This document shows positions 14,366 to 21,108 of a DNA stretch of 22,713 nt, piece by piece. Location of the stretch: NCBI GenBank assembly GCA_031426435.1, contig JANPLH010000199.1, forward strand, positions 1 to 22,713, written 5' to 3'. The number at the start of each line of letters is the position of its first letter. The stretch's first letter is position 1. Origin of the DNA: UBA6168 sp031426435 (lineage in GTDB: Bacteria; Bacteroidota; Bacteroidia; Chitinophagales; Saprospiraceae). Under the pieces are notes generated by a model. The model had not been told where the DNA came from. It made no database searches and was given only the letters and a program-made list of their open reading frames with translations. A program made the translations under genes and the position numbers.

Positions 14366-14702
14366 CTTCCGCTATGCCTTGGCTGGCCTCGCCGATTTGG
14401 TTGGCTCTCAGCCCAATGCTATAATCCACCTCTTCGCTGCCGTTGTCGCTGTTTGTGCAGGCTTCTACTTTGAAATTGACCGTATGGAATGGTGCCTCGT
14501 GGCACTCTCCATTGCCTTCGTGCTGGCTGCGGAAGCCTTCAACACTGCCTTGGAGCACCTGACCAACCTCGTTTCGCCCGAACACCACCCACTGGCGGGC
14601 AAGGCCAAAGACGTGGCTGCAGCTGCGGTACTGCTAGCTGCTATTGGCGCAGCCACAGTAGGTGTTTTTGTCTATTTGCCAAAAATATGGGCACTGATTT
14701 AG
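14343..14702 (+). CDS. Diacylglycerol kinase / undecaprenol kinase family protein
   Basis: A 119-residue, three-helix integral membrane kinase. The family signature is AAEAFNTALEHL with Glu64, Asn67 and Glu71, and the second block is HHPLAGKAKDVAAAAVLL with Lys89 and Asp90, which bind MgATP. Length and motifs fit the DgkA family; in bacteria outside Proteobacteria these usually phosphorylate undecaprenol, recycling the carrier for peptidoglycan and O-antigen, so undecaprenol kinase is more likely than diacylglycerol kinase. The start at 14343 (MLKKRLNSFRYA) overlaps the upstream EEP gene by 23 bases, in another frame. A 208-base gap with its own promoter follows before gldH. Confidence 0.9.
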   Translation: MLKKRLNSFRYALAGLADLVGSQPNAIIHLFAAVVAVCAGFYFEIDRMEWCLVALSIAFVLAAEAFNTALEHLTNLVSPEHHPLAGKAKDVAAAAVLLAAIGAATVGVFVYLPKIWALI

Positions 14703-14871
14703 GCAGTGCTTTCCTGTGACGCTCTTTGCTGAACATTCTCGTCGTGCTTACCTCAGCTTCAAAAATTTGAATTAGGTTGCCTCTCGGCCCACGTGCCTAA
14801 AGGCTTTCTCACCGTTCACAGCCACACGCTTGCACGGGTGAATTCTACCCCTGCAAATGCCATTGGCGCAT

Positions 14872-14879
14872 TACCTTTG
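14872..14879 (+). promoter_or_regulatory. -7 promoter element for gldH
   Basis: TACCTTTG matches TAnnTTTG and lies 39 bases before the ATG at 14911. This supports that start over the ATG at 14857, which lies upstream of the element. No convincing -33 TTG is seen; the remaining 160 bases of the gap show nothing else. Confidence 0.6.
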
Positions 14880-14910
14880 CTGCGCAACCATTAAAATTAT
14901 TCCACTTTCA

Positions 14911-15387
14911 ATGCCGATAAAATTCATCCGATACTTACTCCCGCTTGCTGTATGGTGCCTGCTCCTCACCGCCTGCAACAGCGACCTCATCTTCGATGAA
15001 AGCAAAGACATCCCAAACGCCTCTTGGAGCTATGACAATCCGATCCCCTTCGAGTTCGAGGTGAAAGACACCACCAAAACCTACCAGGTGCTGCTGGAAA
15101 TAACCCATGCGGGCGACTTCGGCTTCCAGAACTGCTACGTTCAAATCACCACCCGTTTCCCCAACGGGGAGGAAAAAAAACAAGCCGTCAGCCTCGAACT
15201 GGCAGCACAGTCAGGCATCTGGAACGGCGAGTGCAGCGGCAATACCTGCTCCCTCGAAATACCCCTGCAAGCCAAGGCCCGCTTCAAACAGCCGGGCAAG
15301 CACAGCATCAACGTTGAACAGTTCATGCGGGTGAATCCATTGCCGGGCGTTAAATCTATTGGATTGAAAATCAAGCAGCTGAAATAA
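14911..15387 (+). CDS. gldH: Gliding motility lipoprotein GldH
   Basis: A 158-residue lipoprotein with lipobox LLTAC (Cys22). The sequence after it (IFDESKDIPNASWSYDNPIP, then FEFEVKDTTKTY, and ITHAGDFGFQNCYVQITTRF) and the C-terminal GKHSINVEQFMRVNPLPGV are characteristic of GldH. In Flavobacterium johnsoniae GldH is needed for gliding and type IX secretion, although homologues occur in non-gliding Bacteroidota, so motility is not proven. Two cysteines (GECSGNTCSLEI) in the soluble part could form a disulfide. The gene has its own promoter. No other gld, spr or por gene lies in the window. Confidence 0.92.
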   Translation: MPIKFIRYLLPLAVWCLLLTACNSDLIFDESKDIPNASWSYDNPIPFEFEVKDTTKTYQVLLEITHAGDFGFQNCYVQITTRFPNGEEKKQAVSLELAAQSGIWNGECSGNTCSLEIPLQAKARFKQPGKHSINVEQFMRVNPLPGVKSIGLKIKQLK

Positions 15388-15389
15388 GT

Positions 15390-15474
15390 GGGTTTAGATG
15401 GTTGAACAGGTTTAGAAGGTTTAGAATGCCCCTAACTAAACCTTCTAAACCCTTCTAAACTTCCCTAAACCTCC
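15390..15474. repeat. Inverted word array, GGTTTAGAAGG type
   Basis: The left arm holds GGTTTAGATGGTTGAACAGG then TTTAGAAGGTTTAG; the right arm holds CTAAACCTTCTAAACC and further copies. Bases 15409-15424 and 15436-15451 are a perfect 16-bp inverted repeat around an 11-base loop. It fills the gldH to aminotransferase gap and ends just before the start codon. Confidence 0.82.
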
Positions 15475-15478
15475 GCAA

Positions 15479-16318
15479 ATGATTAATTTCTTCTCCATCA
15501 ACGGCGAACTGGTTCCCAAGGAACAAGCCTCCCTCGGCGTCACTGACCTGGCCATCCAGCGGGGCTATGGCCTCTTCGATTATTTTGTGGTGAAAAAAGG
15601 CCAGCCTGTCTTTTTCGACGACTACCTCGACCGGATAGAGCAATCGGCCAAGTGGCTGCGATTGGAACTTCCAGTGACGAGGGAAGCATTGCGCCAGCAA
15701 GTCATGCAGCTCATTCGGGCCAATGGCGAGCAGGAGGCAGGCATCAAAATCATCCTGACCGGGGGCTACTCCGACGACGGCTACTCTCCCGAACGCAGCA
15801 ACCTCGTCATCCTCGAAATGCCGCCGCCTGTTTACCCCGTCAGCAAGTTCGAGCAGGGCGTGAAGCTGATGCTGTACGAATACCACCGCACCTTCCCCAG
15901 TGCCAAGACCATCAATTACCTCGTTGGTATTTATTTGCTGCCGCAACAAAGGGCCGCCAATGCCGAAGACGTGCTGTTCCATTCCGAAGGCCATATTTAC
16001 GAGACCACCCGTGCCAATTTTTTCATCGTCAACAACGACAATACCATCGTCACGGCCAGCGAGGGCATCCTGCACGGCGTCACCCGCAAGCACCTGCTCG
16101 AAGTGGCTCGCCACCATTATGCCGTGGAGGAGCGCCGCCCGTCTTTGGCTGAATTGCATACCGCCAAGGAAGCGTTCATCAGCAGCAGCACCCGCTTGCT
16201 CATGCCCGTGGTGCAGGTGGATGATGTTGTGATTGGGGATGGGAAGCCAGGCCCTGTCACCCGCCATTTGCTTGAGTTGATGAAGGTGGAGGTGGAGCGG
16301 TATCTCGAAGGTCATTAA
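15479..16318 (+). CDS. Class IV aminotransferase (branched-chain / D-amino acid / aminodeoxychorismate lyase family)
   Basis: A 279-residue fold-type IV PLP enzyme. Motifs are RGYGLFDYF (28-36), the PLP lysine Lys143 in SAKTINYLVG, Glu175 in YETTRANFF, then GILHGVTRKHLLE and EAFISSSTRLLMPVVQVD near the C-terminus. Length and TGGYSDDGYSP in the first half are typical of a Bacteroidota group annotated variously as branched-chain aminotransferase, D-alanine aminotransferase or aminodeoxychorismate lyase. The substrate cannot be told from the sequence and no folate, branched-chain or D-amino-acid gene is adjacent. The start ATG at 15479 follows the repeat array with only a few bases between, and no promoter element is visible. 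Confidence 0.87.
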   Translation: MINFFSINGELVPKEQASLGVTDLAIQRGYGLFDYFVVKKGQPVFFDDYLDRIEQSAKWLRLELPVTREALRQQVMQLIRANGEQEAGIKIILTGGYSDDGYSPERSNLVILEMPPPVYPVSKFEQGVKLMLYEYHRTFPSAKTINYLVGIYLLPQQRAANAEDVLFHSEGHIYETTRANFFIVNNDNTIVTASEGILHGVTRKHLLEVARHHYAVEERRPSLAELHTAKEAFISSSTRLLMPVVQVDDVVIGDGKPGPVTRHLLELMKVEVERYLEGH

Positions 16319-16320
16319 TC

Positions 16321-16405
16321 GTCATTCGTCATTGTGGTCATTGGCCATTGTAGTCATTAACTATAATGACCAATGACGGCGGAGCCGCAATGACCAATGA
16401 CAATC
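16321..16405. repeat. Inverted word array, GTCATTGG type, between convergent genes
   Basis: The left arm is tandem GTCATT(GG) copies; the right arm is TAATGACCAATGAC, then a small CGGC-GGA-GCCG hairpin, then CAATGACCAATGACAATCA. GTCATTA at 16353-16359 pairs with TAATGAC at 16364-16370 as the tip. It separates the converging aminotransferase and nadB genes and touches the nadB stop codon, so a bidirectional terminator role is plausible. Confidence 0.75.
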
Positions 16406-18008
16406 ACAACACTGTCAAATCAATGAATTCCAACTGTTCCGGGAAGTCCGTCGTGAAGTGAAGGCCCCGGCTCTCTCGCCGCATGGCTGCCGAGCGGGTG
16501 ATGAGGTAGGCGATGGTGATGAGGTTGCGAAGCTCACAAAGCTGCGGCGAAATGGTGGTCTTGTGGTAAAGGTCCTCCGTCTCTTTGTACAGCAAATAAA
16601 GGCGGTCGCTGGCACGCTGGAGGCGCTCGTTGGAGCGCACGATGCCCACATAGTAGCTCATCACATCTTTCAATTCCTTCATGCTTTGGGTAATGAGAAT
16701 CAACTCCTTGGGGTCGGTAGTGCCTTGGGCGTTCCAGTCTGGGATGGGCGCTGCGGGCATTGCAATGCCATCAATTTGCTCCCGAACATCCAAGTAAATG
16801 CGGTGGGCGAACACCATTGCCTCCAGCAGTGAATTGGAGGCGAGGCGGTTGGCGCCGTGGAGGCCCGTACAGGTGCATTCGCCAGCGGCGTAGAGCCGGT
16901 TGATGCTGGTATGCCCCATTTCGTCGGTCATGATGCCGCCGCACATATAATGGCAGGCAGGCGTCACGGGTATCATGGCCGTCATCGGGTCAATGCCGAT
17001 GCTCAGGCATTTTTCATAAATGGTGGGGAAATGCGCCACGAAGCCCTCCTTGTCGAGGTGACGGCAGTCAAGGTACATGTGCTCAGCACCCTGTATTTTC
17101 ATCTCCCGGTCAATGGCCCTCGCCACAATGTCACGGGGAGCGAGGCTGCCCCGCTCGTCGTACTTTTTCATGAACTCCTCGCCTTGCGGGGTTTTCAGCA
17201 CCGCCCCGAAGCCCCGAACCGCCTCCGACACAAGGAAGGACGGGTTGTCGCCCGCAGGGTTGTAGAGCGCCGTCGGGTGGAACTGCACGAACTCCATATT
17301 CTGGATGCGCCCCTTCGCCCGATAGACCATCGCCATGCCATCGCCGGTGGCAATGACGGGGTTGGTGGTGTTGCGATAGACCTGCCCTGCACCGCCCGTG
17401 GCCAGCACGGTCATGCGGGCCAGCAGCGTTTCGATTTCGCCTGTTTGTTTGTTCAAGGCATAAGCGCCGTAGCACTCGATGCCGGGTGTCACCCTCGTGA
17501 CAGTATGCCCCAAATGGTGTTGCGTGATGATGTCAATGGCGAAATAATGCTCCATCACCGTGATATTCGGCGTGAGGTCGGCCTGTGCGCTGAGGGTGCG
17601 CTGCATTTCCCATCCCGTGAGGTCTTTGTAGTGCAGGATGCGGTTTTCGCTGTGGCCGCCCTCCTTGGCGAGGTCGTAGGCTTCGCCCTTGTTTTTGTCA
17701 AAACGGGCGCCCCAGTCAATGATTTCCTGCACCCGGTCGGGGCCTTCCTTCACCACGATTTCCACGATTTTTTTATCACAAAGCCCGTCGCCAGCGATAA
17801 GCGTGTCTTCAATATGCTTTTGGTAGCTGTCCGTTTTGAAGTCCCAAACGGCGGCCACGCCACCCTGAGCATAGCGGGTGTTGCTCTCGGTTTCGTTGGT
17901 CTTGGTGAGCACGGTGATTTTCAGGTCGGGGCGCTCTTGCGCAATTTTCAGGGCGAAGGTCAGCCCGGCAATGCCGGAGCCAAGCACGAGTAGGTCACTT
18001 TGAATCAT
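16404..18008 (-). CDS. nadB: L-aspartate oxidase
   Basis: A 534-residue FAD enzyme that oxidises L-aspartate to iminoaspartate, the first step of de novo NAD synthesis. The dinucleotide-binding motif is LVLGSGIAGL (Gly10, Gly12, Gly15). Other family motifs are NTRYAQGGVAAV, GGHSENRILHYKDLTG, VQFHPTALY, LAPRDIVARAID, and HYMCGGIMTDEMGHTSINRL followed by YAAGECTCTGLHGANRLAS, which separate NadB from succinate dehydrogenase SdhA. The start at 18008 (MIQSDLLVLGSG) fits the family; an in-frame extension to 18110 would include the promoter. The partners nadA and nadC are not in the window. It ends in a repeat array shared with a convergent gene. Confidence 0.95.
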   Translation of the reverse strand: MIQSDLLVLGSGIAGLTFALKIAQERPDLKITVLTKTNETESNTRYAQGGVAAVWDFKTDSYQKHIEDTLIAGDGLCDKKIVEIVVKEGPDRVQEIIDWGARFDKNKGEAYDLAKEGGHSENRILHYKDLTGWEMQRTLSAQADLTPNITVMEHYFAIDIITQHHLGHTVTRVTPGIECYGAYALNKQTGEIETLLARMTVLATGGAGQVYRNTTNPVIATGDGMAMVYRAKGRIQNMEFVQFHPTALYNPAGDNPSFLVSEAVRGFGAVLKTPQGEEFMKKYDERGSLAPRDIVARAIDREMKIQGAEHMYLDCRHLDKEGFVAHFPTIYEKCLSIGIDPMTAMIPVTPACHYMCGGIMTDEMGHTSINRLYAAGECTCTGLHGANRLASNSLLEAMVFAHRIYLDVREQIDGIAMPAAPIPDWNAQGTTDPKELILITQSMKELKDVMSYYVGIVRSNERLQRASDRLYLLYKETEDLYHKTTISPQLCELRNLITIAYLITRSAAMRRESRGLHFTTDFPEQLEFIDLTVL

Positions 18009-18072
18009 GGTCAGAACGGTTGACGGCGAACGATATAAGGTTGGTGGTGCAACCGTTGTTTCGCTCCCGCAA

Positions 18073-18080
18073 CAAAGGTA
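18073..18080 (-). promoter_or_regulatory. -7 promoter element for nadB
   Basis: The minus strand reads TACCTTTG, a full match to TAnnTTTG, 65 bases before the nadB start. A TTTG lies only 13 bases further upstream (complement of 18094-18097), too close for the usual spacing. The leader can form a small hairpin (GGTTG/CAACC, 18039-18054). Confidence 0.55.
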
Positions 18081-18160
18081 CGAAGGCAGAAGCCAAACGA
18101 CGTTTTCCATTAACAGGAAAGTTGGGCATTGGTTTAGGCGGTGAATGCTTTCAAGCGGGG

Positions 18161-19072
18161 TTAGCTGCTTGTTCCATCGCTTTTAGGAGGGAAGGATTTA
18201 GCTGCCAATTTGCTTAAAAAAGGGTAACTGAACACGACCAACAGGATAAGGGCCACACCCCCATAAAAGCCCGGCGAGAGCTCCTTTTGCTCACCGAGGA
18301 TGAGCCAGGCCAGGAAGATGCCATAGACGGGTTCGAGGTTCACGGTGAGATTGGAGGCAAAGGCGGTGAGGTACTTCATGGCACGTAGGCAAAGCACCCA
18401 GGTAAGGGTGGTGCAAAGCAAGGACAGCACGATGAGCAGGGCCAAGTCTTTTGCCGAAGGCAACAAGACAGCACCCGGCTCGGCATAGAAAAAAAACGGC
18501 AGCACGGCGCTTAGGAACAGCCATGCACTCGACATCTCGATGAGGGTGATGGGCAGCGGCTCGGCGTTGTTTATCCATTTTTTGTTCAAGGTGCTGAACA
18601 CCGCAGCAAGCAGGCTGGACAGCAGCCCAACGGCGATGCCGAGGTGCATTTTCACGTCCACGTTCTGCACGATGAGGGCCATGCCCGGCACAATGAGGAA
18701 GCCCACAAGTATTTCGTTCCAGTGTACCCTTCGGCGCATGATGAGCGGCTCGATGAGCGAGGTAAAAAAGGCGCAGGTGGCCATGCAGACCAGCGTGATA
18801 CTGGCATTGGAAAGCTTGATGGCCCCATAAAAAGTGACCCAATGCAGCCCCGTCAGCACCCCCACGATGGCGTATTGGCCAATGTTCCGGCAGGTCAAAT
18901 GACGGAGGTTCAGGCCCTTGCGCAGCAAGAACAACACGCTGATGCTGGTGAGCAGCACCCGCCACCATACCAGTGCTAGCGCTGACAATTGTATCAGGTC
19001 GCCGAGGATGGCCGTGAAGCCCCAGAGGAACACGGCGAGGTGGAGTTCGAGGTAGGCACGGGTTTGAGACAT
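18161..19072 (-). CDS. EamA/DMT-family transporter
   Basis: A 303-residue membrane protein with ten predicted helices, the two-fold EamA arrangement of the drug/metabolite transporter superfamily. The first half contains AVFLWGFTAILG and LVWWRVLLTSISVLFLL, the second ends with NLTVNLEPVYGIFLAWLILG and KELSPGFYGGVALILLVV, both recurring EamA patterns. The substrate is unknown; family members export amino acids, nucleosides or other metabolites. The start at 19072 (MSQTRAYLELHLAVFLWG) is preferred because the in-frame extension upstream is a translation of the repeat array and gives low-complexity sequence. The gene is upstream of nadB on the same strand, but nadB has its own promoter. Confidence 0.85.
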   Translation of the reverse strand: MSQTRAYLELHLAVFLWGFTAILGDLIQLSALALVWWRVLLTSISVLFLLRKGLNLRHLTCRNIGQYAIVGVLTGLHWVTFYGAIKLSNASITLVCMATCAFFTSLIEPLIMRRRVHWNEILVGFLIVPGMALIVQNVDVKMHLGIAVGLLSSLLAAVFSTLNKKWINNAEPLPITLIEMSSAWLFLSAVLPFFFYAEPGAVLLPSAKDLALLIVLSLLCTTLTWVLCLRAMKYLTAFASNLTVNLEPVYGIFLAWLILGEQKELSPGFYGGVALILLVVFSYPFLSKLAAKSFPPKSDGTSS

Positions 19073-19126
19073 TGGAAATTGGGAAATTGGTTGAACTGGT
19101 TGAATTGGGAAATTGGTTGAATTTGG
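19072..19126. repeat. GAAATTGG-type word array, single arm, in the EamA leader
   Basis: Tandem TGGAAATTGGGAAATTGGTT, then GAACTGGTTGAATTGGGAAA and TTGGTTGAATTTGG, directly upstream of the EamA start codon. It is the same word as at 9994, 11003 and 19726. The rest of the divergent gap (19127-19266) has no clear promoter. Confidence 0.68.
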
Positions 19127-19266
19127 GGGGTGTTGGTAAATTGCGGAGGCGCAAAAGAACAAAAAATGGTGATGATTGTTGGAGCGTTCTCTTACGGCAA
19201 TATCCTTAGCGCCTTTTGAAGGGGCTGCGCAGGCTTGCACACACTTTCACCATTAAAAAAAATTAA

Positions 19267-19740
19267 ATGGCACTCAATGTTGGGGACAAAGCGCCCGATT
19301 TCAATCTTTACAACACAGAAAAGAAAGCGGTTTCGCTGGGCGACTACGCTGGCAAAAACCTTGTCATCCTTTTTTTTCCACAAGCTTTTACAGGCGTTTG
19401 CACGAAGGAGCTTTGCAGCACCCGTGACGATATCGCCTTTTACCAAAACGTCGGTGCCGATGTGGTGGCCGTGTCGGTGGATTCTGTATTCTCACTTGGC
19501 AAGTTCAAATCGGAGCAGCAGTTGAACTACCCGCTATTGTCCGACTTCAACAAGGAAATGTCCACGGCCTACGATACGATTTACAACGATTGGATACTGG
19601 GCATGAAGGGCGTCAGCAAGCGCTCGGCCTTTGTTGTGGACAAGGACAGCACAATTCGTTACGCAGAAGTTTTGGAAAGTGCGGGAGATTTACCGAACTT
19701 TGACGCCGTAAAAGCAACTTTGAAAGAAATTGGAAATTGA
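19267..19740 (+). CDS. Peroxiredoxin (AhpE/PrxQ-like)
   Basis: A 157-residue thioredoxin-fold peroxidase that would reduce hydrogen peroxide or organic peroxides. The active site is FFPQAFTGVCTKELCSTRDD, with peroxidatic Cys45 and a second cysteine five residues later (Cys50), the spacing of PrxQ/BCP enzymes; the rest (VSVDSVFSLGKFKSEQ, YPLLSDFNKE, KRSAFVVDKDSTIRY) fits the AhpE-like redoxin group. No signal peptide, so cytoplasmic. The start at 19267 follows a run of A residues. The C-terminal EIGN and the TGA stop are encoded by the left arm of a repeat hairpin. The gene precedes clpS by 67 bases, and a common transcript is plausible. Confidence 0.9.
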   Translation: MALNVGDKAPDFNLYNTEKKAVSLGDYAGKNLVILFFPQAFTGVCTKELCSTRDDIAFYQNVGADVVAVSVDSVFSLGKFKSEQQLNYPLLSDFNKEMSTAYDTIYNDWILGMKGVSKRSAFVVDKDSTIRYAEVLESAGDLPNFDAVKATLKEIGN

Positions 19741-19798
19741 GAAATTGTGAAAATATCCGCAGCTCACCAATTTCTGAATTTCCAATTTCCCAATTTCC
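19726..19798. repeat. Inverted word array, GAAATTGG type, overlapping the peroxiredoxin stop
   Basis: Bases 19726-19747 and 19768-19789 are reverse complements at 21 of 22 positions, around a 20-base loop. The left arm includes the last codons and the stop of the peroxiredoxin gene. The array extends right to 19798, ten bases before the clpS start. Confidence 0.85.
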
Positions 19799-19807
19799 AT
19801 CTCAGCA

Positions 19808-20110
19808 ATGCCATACAACCCATTTTTCGAGGAAGACATTGATGTACTGATCGAGGAAGAAGTGACCGACGACACTGGCATCGGCGAGCTTTCGCAACTC
19901 ATCGTCTATAACGACGAGGTGAACACTTTCGAGTGGGTCATCGAGTGCTTCGAGGACGTGCTGCGCCACAGCAGCGAGCAGGCGGAGCAGTTGTCCGTCA
20001 TCATCCATACCAAGGGCAAGGCGACGGTGAAGACCGCCCCGATCAAGGAACTACGCCCGAAGAAAGATGCCCTTGTCGAACGTGGCCTATCGGCCGTCAT
20101 TGAGGACTAA
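19808..20110 (+). CDS. clpS: ATP-dependent Clp protease adaptor ClpS
   Basis: A 100-residue adaptor that hands proteins with N-terminal Leu, Phe, Tyr or Trp to ClpAP (or its equivalent) for degradation. The core LIVYNDEVNTFEWVIECF (31-48) carries the NDxVNTF element of the N-degron pocket, and SVIIHTKGKATVKT (63-76) carries the HxxG with His67 that shapes the pocket. The C-terminus ERGLSAVIE is typical. An acidic N-terminal tail (FFEEDIDVLIEEEV) corresponds to the flexible segment that engages the Clp ATPase. Next comes aat, which makes N-degrons, so the two genes form a functional pair. No clpA is in the window. Confidence 0.93.
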   Translation: MPYNPFFEEDIDVLIEEEVTDDTGIGELSQLIVYNDEVNTFEWVIECFEDVLRHSSEQAEQLSVIIHTKGKATVKTAPIKELRPKKDALVERGLSAVIED

Positions 20111-20200
20111 GACCGATTTTTAGGATAATGGCCGAACGCCGTAGCCGCACTTTAATGGCATTCAGACCGTCATTCATGAGAATTAAGATTTTAATTCCAC

Positions 20201-20233
20201 CGGGCAAAGAGGACGGCATTTTTGCCCGTTTTT
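20201..20233 (+). terminator. Intrinsic terminator between clpS and aat
   Basis: An 8-bp perfect stem (CGGGCAAA at 20201-20208, TTTGCCCG at 20221-20228) with a 12-base loop runs into five T residues. A second small palindrome (GAATTAA/TTAATTC, 20180-20197) lies just upstream. It lies between the two genes and inside the in-frame extension of aat, which favours the aat start at 20287. Confidence 0.85.
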
Positions 20234-20286
20234 GTTGGTATCAATTGCATAACTGCTCCATTCCAAGCTGCCAAACATCACCTCAC

Positions 20287-21057
20287 ATGCCTATTTTTTG
20301 GCTGACCGATGAAAGCAACCAATTTCCCCCGTCTGAGTATGCCTCAGCGGAGGGACTCCTTGCCATTGGCGGCGACCTTTCGCCCGAAAGGTTGCTGACG
20401 GCTTATTCGATGGGCATCTTCCCGTGGTTCAACGAGGACGAACCAATGGCTTGGTGGTCGCCCGACCCCCGCATGGTGCTGTTCCCCTCCGAAATTAAGG
20501 TATCGAAAAGCATGAGGCCCTATTTCAACCAAGGCAAGTTCAAGGTCAGTTTCGACCAAGACTTTGAGGGGGTGGTGCGCCTCTGCCAAAGCCCAAGGGG
20601 CAAACAGCACAGCGGCACATGGATCACTGAAGAAATACTGGAAGCTTACTGCATGCTGCACCAGATGGGCTTTGCACATTCAGTGGAGGTTTGGCAGGGC
20701 GATGAAATGGTCGGGGGGCTGTACGGCATTGCGCTCGGGAAATGCTATTTCGGCGAAAGCATGTTTTCGAAAGTGAGCAATGCCTCCAAGTTTGGTTTTA
20801 TCTGTTTGGTGAAAATGCTGGAGGCCCTCGGTTTTTGGTTGATTGACTGCCAGCAGGAGACTGCCCACCTCGGCAGCCTCGGTGCAAGGCCCATCCCAAG
20901 GGCCGATTTTCTGCATATTTTGAAGGCAAACGAAGGGCAAACGACCATTCAGGGTAGCTGGGCAAACCTCACTCGTTTTAACCAACAGGCACAAACGAAG
21001 TATTTTGAGGATACAAACCCATTTTTACAAAGAAAAAAATTAAATTCTGTTATTTGA
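20287..21057 (+). CDS. aat: Leucyl/phenylalanyl-tRNA--protein transferase
   Basis: A 256-residue enzyme of the GNAT-like fold that moves Leu or Phe from its tRNA to proteins beginning with Arg or Lys, turning them into ClpS substrates. Motifs are GLLAIGGDLSPERLLTAYSM (23-42), GIFPWF (43-48), WWSPDPRMVLFP (56-67), then TWITEEILEAY, VEVWQGDEMVGGLYGIALGK, FGESMFSKVSNASK, and LIDCQQETAHLGSLGARPIP near the C-terminus, all diagnostic. The last 20 residues after GSWANLTRF are variable. The start at 20287 (MPIFWLTDES) is the family start; an upstream ATG at 20128 would run through a terminator. The gene directly follows clpS. I see no promoter element in the 53 bases after the terminator, so expression may depend on read-through. 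Confidence 0.95.
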   Translation: MPIFWLTDESNQFPPSEYASAEGLLAIGGDLSPERLLTAYSMGIFPWFNEDEPMAWWSPDPRMVLFPSEIKVSKSMRPYFNQGKFKVSFDQDFEGVVRLCQSPRGKQHSGTWITEEILEAYCMLHQMGFAHSVEVWQGDEMVGGLYGIALGKCYFGESMFSKVSNASKFGFICLVKMLEALGFWLIDCQQETAHLGSLGARPIPRADFLHILKANEGQTTIQGSWANLTRFNQQAQTKYFEDTNPFLQRKKLNSVI

Positions 21058-21082
21058 AAACAGGCTGGAATACCTACCTTTG
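21053..21082 (+). promoter_or_regulatory. Promoter of the ATP synthase (atpB) operon
   Basis: TTTG at 21053-21056, an 18-base spacer, then TACCTTTG at 21075-21082. This is the best-matching Bacteroidota-type promoter (TTTG...TAnnTTTG) in the window. It overlaps the end of aat by a few bases. Transcription would begin about base 21089, 20 bases before the atpB ATG; AAGGGG before the start could act as a weak ribosome-binding site. Confidence 0.85.
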
Positions 21083-21108
21083 CACCGCTTTTCAAAAAAG
21101 GGGCCTAA

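Noticed and set aside
14703..14910. Small RNA or tRNA in the dgkA-gldH gap
   Set aside because: No cloverleaf, no T-loop sequence and no terminator; only the gldH -7 element is supported.
15455..16315. Long open frame on the minus strand opposite the class IV aminotransferase (286 codons)
   Set aside because: The plus-strand protein has all catalytic motifs; the antisense frame is a composition artefact.
16857..17993. Long open frame on the plus strand opposite nadB (378 codons)
   Set aside because: It is antisense to a clear nadB in GC-rich sequence, has no promoter and its translation has no domain-like pattern.
18291..19154. Long minus-strand frame overlapping the EamA gene (287 codons)
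   Set aside because: The overlapping frame gives ten clear membrane helices; this one gives Arg/His/Pro-rich sequence with no fold signature.
19214..19248. Promoter for the peroxiredoxin gene (TTTTG then ACACTTTC)
   Set aside because: The -7 match is poor and the predicted start leaves almost no leader; not strong enough to list.
20128..20286. Upstream in-frame extension of aat
   Set aside because: It runs through an intrinsic terminator and lacks similarity to Aat N-termini.
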